Shown here: piece after piece, positions 5,178 through 6,538 of the stretch
Position numbering within the stretch: the stretch's first letter is position 1
Layout of the letters: each line of letters begins with the position of its first letter
Source of the DNA: Planctomycetota bacterium
GTDB taxonomy: Bacteria; JAJVIF01; JAPKYR01
Direction: 5' to 3'
NCBI GenBank assembly: GCA_030673355.1
Contig: DAOVJF010000154.1
Span: forward strand, 1 to 6,538
Length of the DNA stretch: 6,538 bases
The notes under the pieces: model-generated
The model's input: the letters and a program-made list of their open reading frames with translations, nothing else
Databases searched by the model: none
Told to the model about the DNA's origin: nothing
Program-made: the position numbers and the translations under genes

Positions 5178-6538
5178 TTAAAACGGAAAGATCTTCCATA
5201 AAACAGTGTAATTCCCATAACCCGAACCTAGATCAATTAAATTCATTCCGGCACCGGGATCAAAGTCATGATCGAATCGAAAATGCTTCGCTACATATGT
5301 ATTACCATAGAGATCAACAGTAACCTGATTGTCATACATATAACTAAAACCAGTGTAACTGGTGCCCCAGACCAGGGAGTCTTCGTACTCGCCATCAAGA
5401 TTGTACATGGTAAGGTAAGCATTCTCTCTGAAATCAAGTTGATGGAAATGCACGCCTGGACCTATGTCCATATCAATCTCCTCATCATTTTCATTTCTCA
5501 GGTTACCACTGATGAATAATCGGTTTCCGGAAATTGCGATATCAGTCCCAGAATCCCAAATCAAGCGCCCCCGCTTTAATGACCATACCACTTCACCATT
5601 AGAATTATATTTAATAAACCAGTAACCAGTAATATAGGAATTATCGTCTGAGTCAACTACAAAAGAGTCTGCACCGAAGCTAGAGTAAGCGCTCCATATC
5701 AATTCTATATTCTCATCGTACTTCCTAAATTGAGACTCCATGATATAAATGTTACCAGAATCTGATACAACCAAGCCCTCTGCAGGTCCCGGGATCGTAT
5801 CGGTTTGATTTATAAGCTCAAGGTCGGGGGTAAATTCCTGGATGGTATGGTATTTTTCGGAATAAGTTACAATCCAGGTCGGTCCAAACCATGGATCCCA
5901 TTCAGTGTATCCATCATATTCGTGAATTGCATCCACAGTAATTATGTTCCCGGATGGTGTAGTATCGATATAGCTGTAACCACGCTTAAAATAGTGGTTT
6001 CCCGTTAGCTCCTGGGAGGTTATTTCATTCACGATATTACCATCAGAATCAATATGCATTATGAACCCATTCGAGTATCCACCACAGAGATAAATCTCGT
6101 CGGTATCTGTAATGGTGAAATCAGGCGAGGCGAATATACTAAAAGTAACGGTCCACTCCAGAGATTGTCCTTCAGAAAACTTCTTCAGATAACCTCCCAT
6201 AGCTGTTTCCCCCAATATAAACACATCACCATTGCTGTCAGTGGCTATTTCAAAGATCGCCTGCATATGGTCTGGCTCTGAAACTATTATGTACGTCGCT
6301 ATTTCACTAATTTCCACAAGCAATGGCTCATCGAGCATATCCGATAATCCAGCAGAATCTGTAACCCGAAGCATAACGGGATAAAATCCAACGTTATAGT
6401 TCCGTATTTCCGGATTCTGTTCTTCGCTCTCCACGATGAATCCTTCACCTTCGTCGTATGTAAAATCCCATTCCCATTTGGCGATGTCATCATCACCGTC
6501 TTCATCAGTGGATTCGTCAGTAAATTGGAAAGTATGCC
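5178..6538 (-). CDS. PKD domain + seven-repeat beta-propeller surface protein (5' end outside window)
   Basis: The frame is open to the window edge and encodes 452 visible residues. A GTG at 6434 is an internal valine codon rather than a start, because the PKD domain continues upstream through it. Visible residues 1-77 form a PKD-type immunoglobulin-like domain: Asp-rich loop DEDGDDD, then WEWDF, then YPVMLRVTDSAGL. Residues about 91-450 contain seven units built around the pattern D-x-x-G-N-x-Y-I-x-G followed by K-Y-x-x-x-G-x-x-x-W, typical of SBBP/PQQ-like beta-propellers. The last two carry DIGPG and DFDPGAG loops, as seen in secreted propeller-repeat proteins. The protein ends in WKIFPF with no membrane anchor or sorting signal. 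Such proteins are normally secreted or surface-exposed and act in adhesion or binding; no enzyme motif is visible. The gene is more AT-rich than the signalling genes, converges on the membrane-protein frame, and may be an independent or acquired unit. Confidence 0.88.
   Translation of the reverse strand, partial: HTFQFTDESTDEDGDDDIAKWEWDFTYDEGEGFIVESEEQNPEIRNYNVGFYPVMLRVTDSAGLSDMLDEPLLVEISEIATYIIVSEPDHMQAIFEIATDSNGDVFILGETAMGGYLKKFSEGQSLEWTVTFSIFASPDFTITDTDEIYLCGGYSNGFIMHIDSDGNIVNEITSQELTGNHYFKRGYSYIDTTPSGNIITVDAIHEYDGYTEWDPWFGPTWIVTYSEKYHTIQEFTPDLELINQTDTIPGPAEGLVVSDSGNIYIMESQFRKYDENIELIWSAYSSFGADSFVVDSDDNSYITGYWFIKYNSNGEVVWSLKRGRLIWDSGTDIAISGNRLFISGNLRNENDEEIDMDIGPGVHFHQLDFRENAYLTMYNLDGEYEDSLVWGTSYTGFSYMYDNQVTVDLYGNTYVAKHFRFDHDFDPGAGMNLIDLGSGYGNYTVLWKIFPF

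Noticed and set aside
6432..6434. GTG as the start of the propeller gene
   Set aside because: The frame continues upstream to the window edge with a PKD-type sequence (Asp-rich loop, WEWDF) that spans this codon, so it is an internal valine.

Overview
The window looks like chromosomal DNA from a free-living bacterium, probably a diderm: it has a lipobox-bearing surface lipoprotein, a secreted-type PKD/beta-propeller protein and multi-domain GAF/SpoIIE/GGDEF signalling proteins. No rRNA, tRNA, CRISPR array, insertion sequence or phage gene is visible. I cannot assign a phylum. Base composition is uneven: the signalling genes (24-3595) are moderately GC-rich, and the surface-protein gene at the right end (5178-6538) is clearly more AT-rich.

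Layout. On the minus strand, read from about 4560 down to 24, there is a likely three-gene operon. It starts from an extended -10 promoter and a strong ribosome binding site. The genes are: (1) a lipoprotein cyclophilin-type peptidyl-prolyl isomerase on a long acidic tether (4531-3644); (2) after 48 bases, an 878-residue regulator with an N-terminal helical domain resembling RsbRD_N, two GAF domains, a SpoIIE/RsbU-type PP2C phosphatase domain and a C-terminal RsbW-like ATPase/kinase domain (3595-959); (3) overlapping it by ATGA, a receiver-like plus GGDEF protein (962-24). A short plus-strand reading frame for a membrane protein (about 4689-5087) diverges from this operon. Its frame has no convincing start, and it looks like the C-terminal remnant of a larger or frameshifted gene. 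A bidirectional hairpin terminator (5126-5155) separates it from a convergent, 5'-truncated gene for a PKD-domain plus seven-repeat beta-propeller protein (5178-6538, minus).

How the genes may work together. The 878-residue protein joins on one chain the two opposing activities of an Rsb-type partner switch (phosphatase and anti-sigma-type kinase) behind sensory domains. It is translationally coupled to a cyclic-di-GMP-type protein. Both catalytic centres are altered: the phosphatase TDG motif reads SHG (Asp to His at residue 681), and the GGDEF motif reads GSDDF with no inhibitory RxxD site. The kinase ATP-binding motifs are intact. The strongest hypothesis here is a sensory hub in which the kinase is active while the PP2C and GGDEF domains have become sensing, binding or scaffold modules. 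No STAS anti-sigma antagonist or sigma factor is encoded in the window, so the partners must lie elsewhere.
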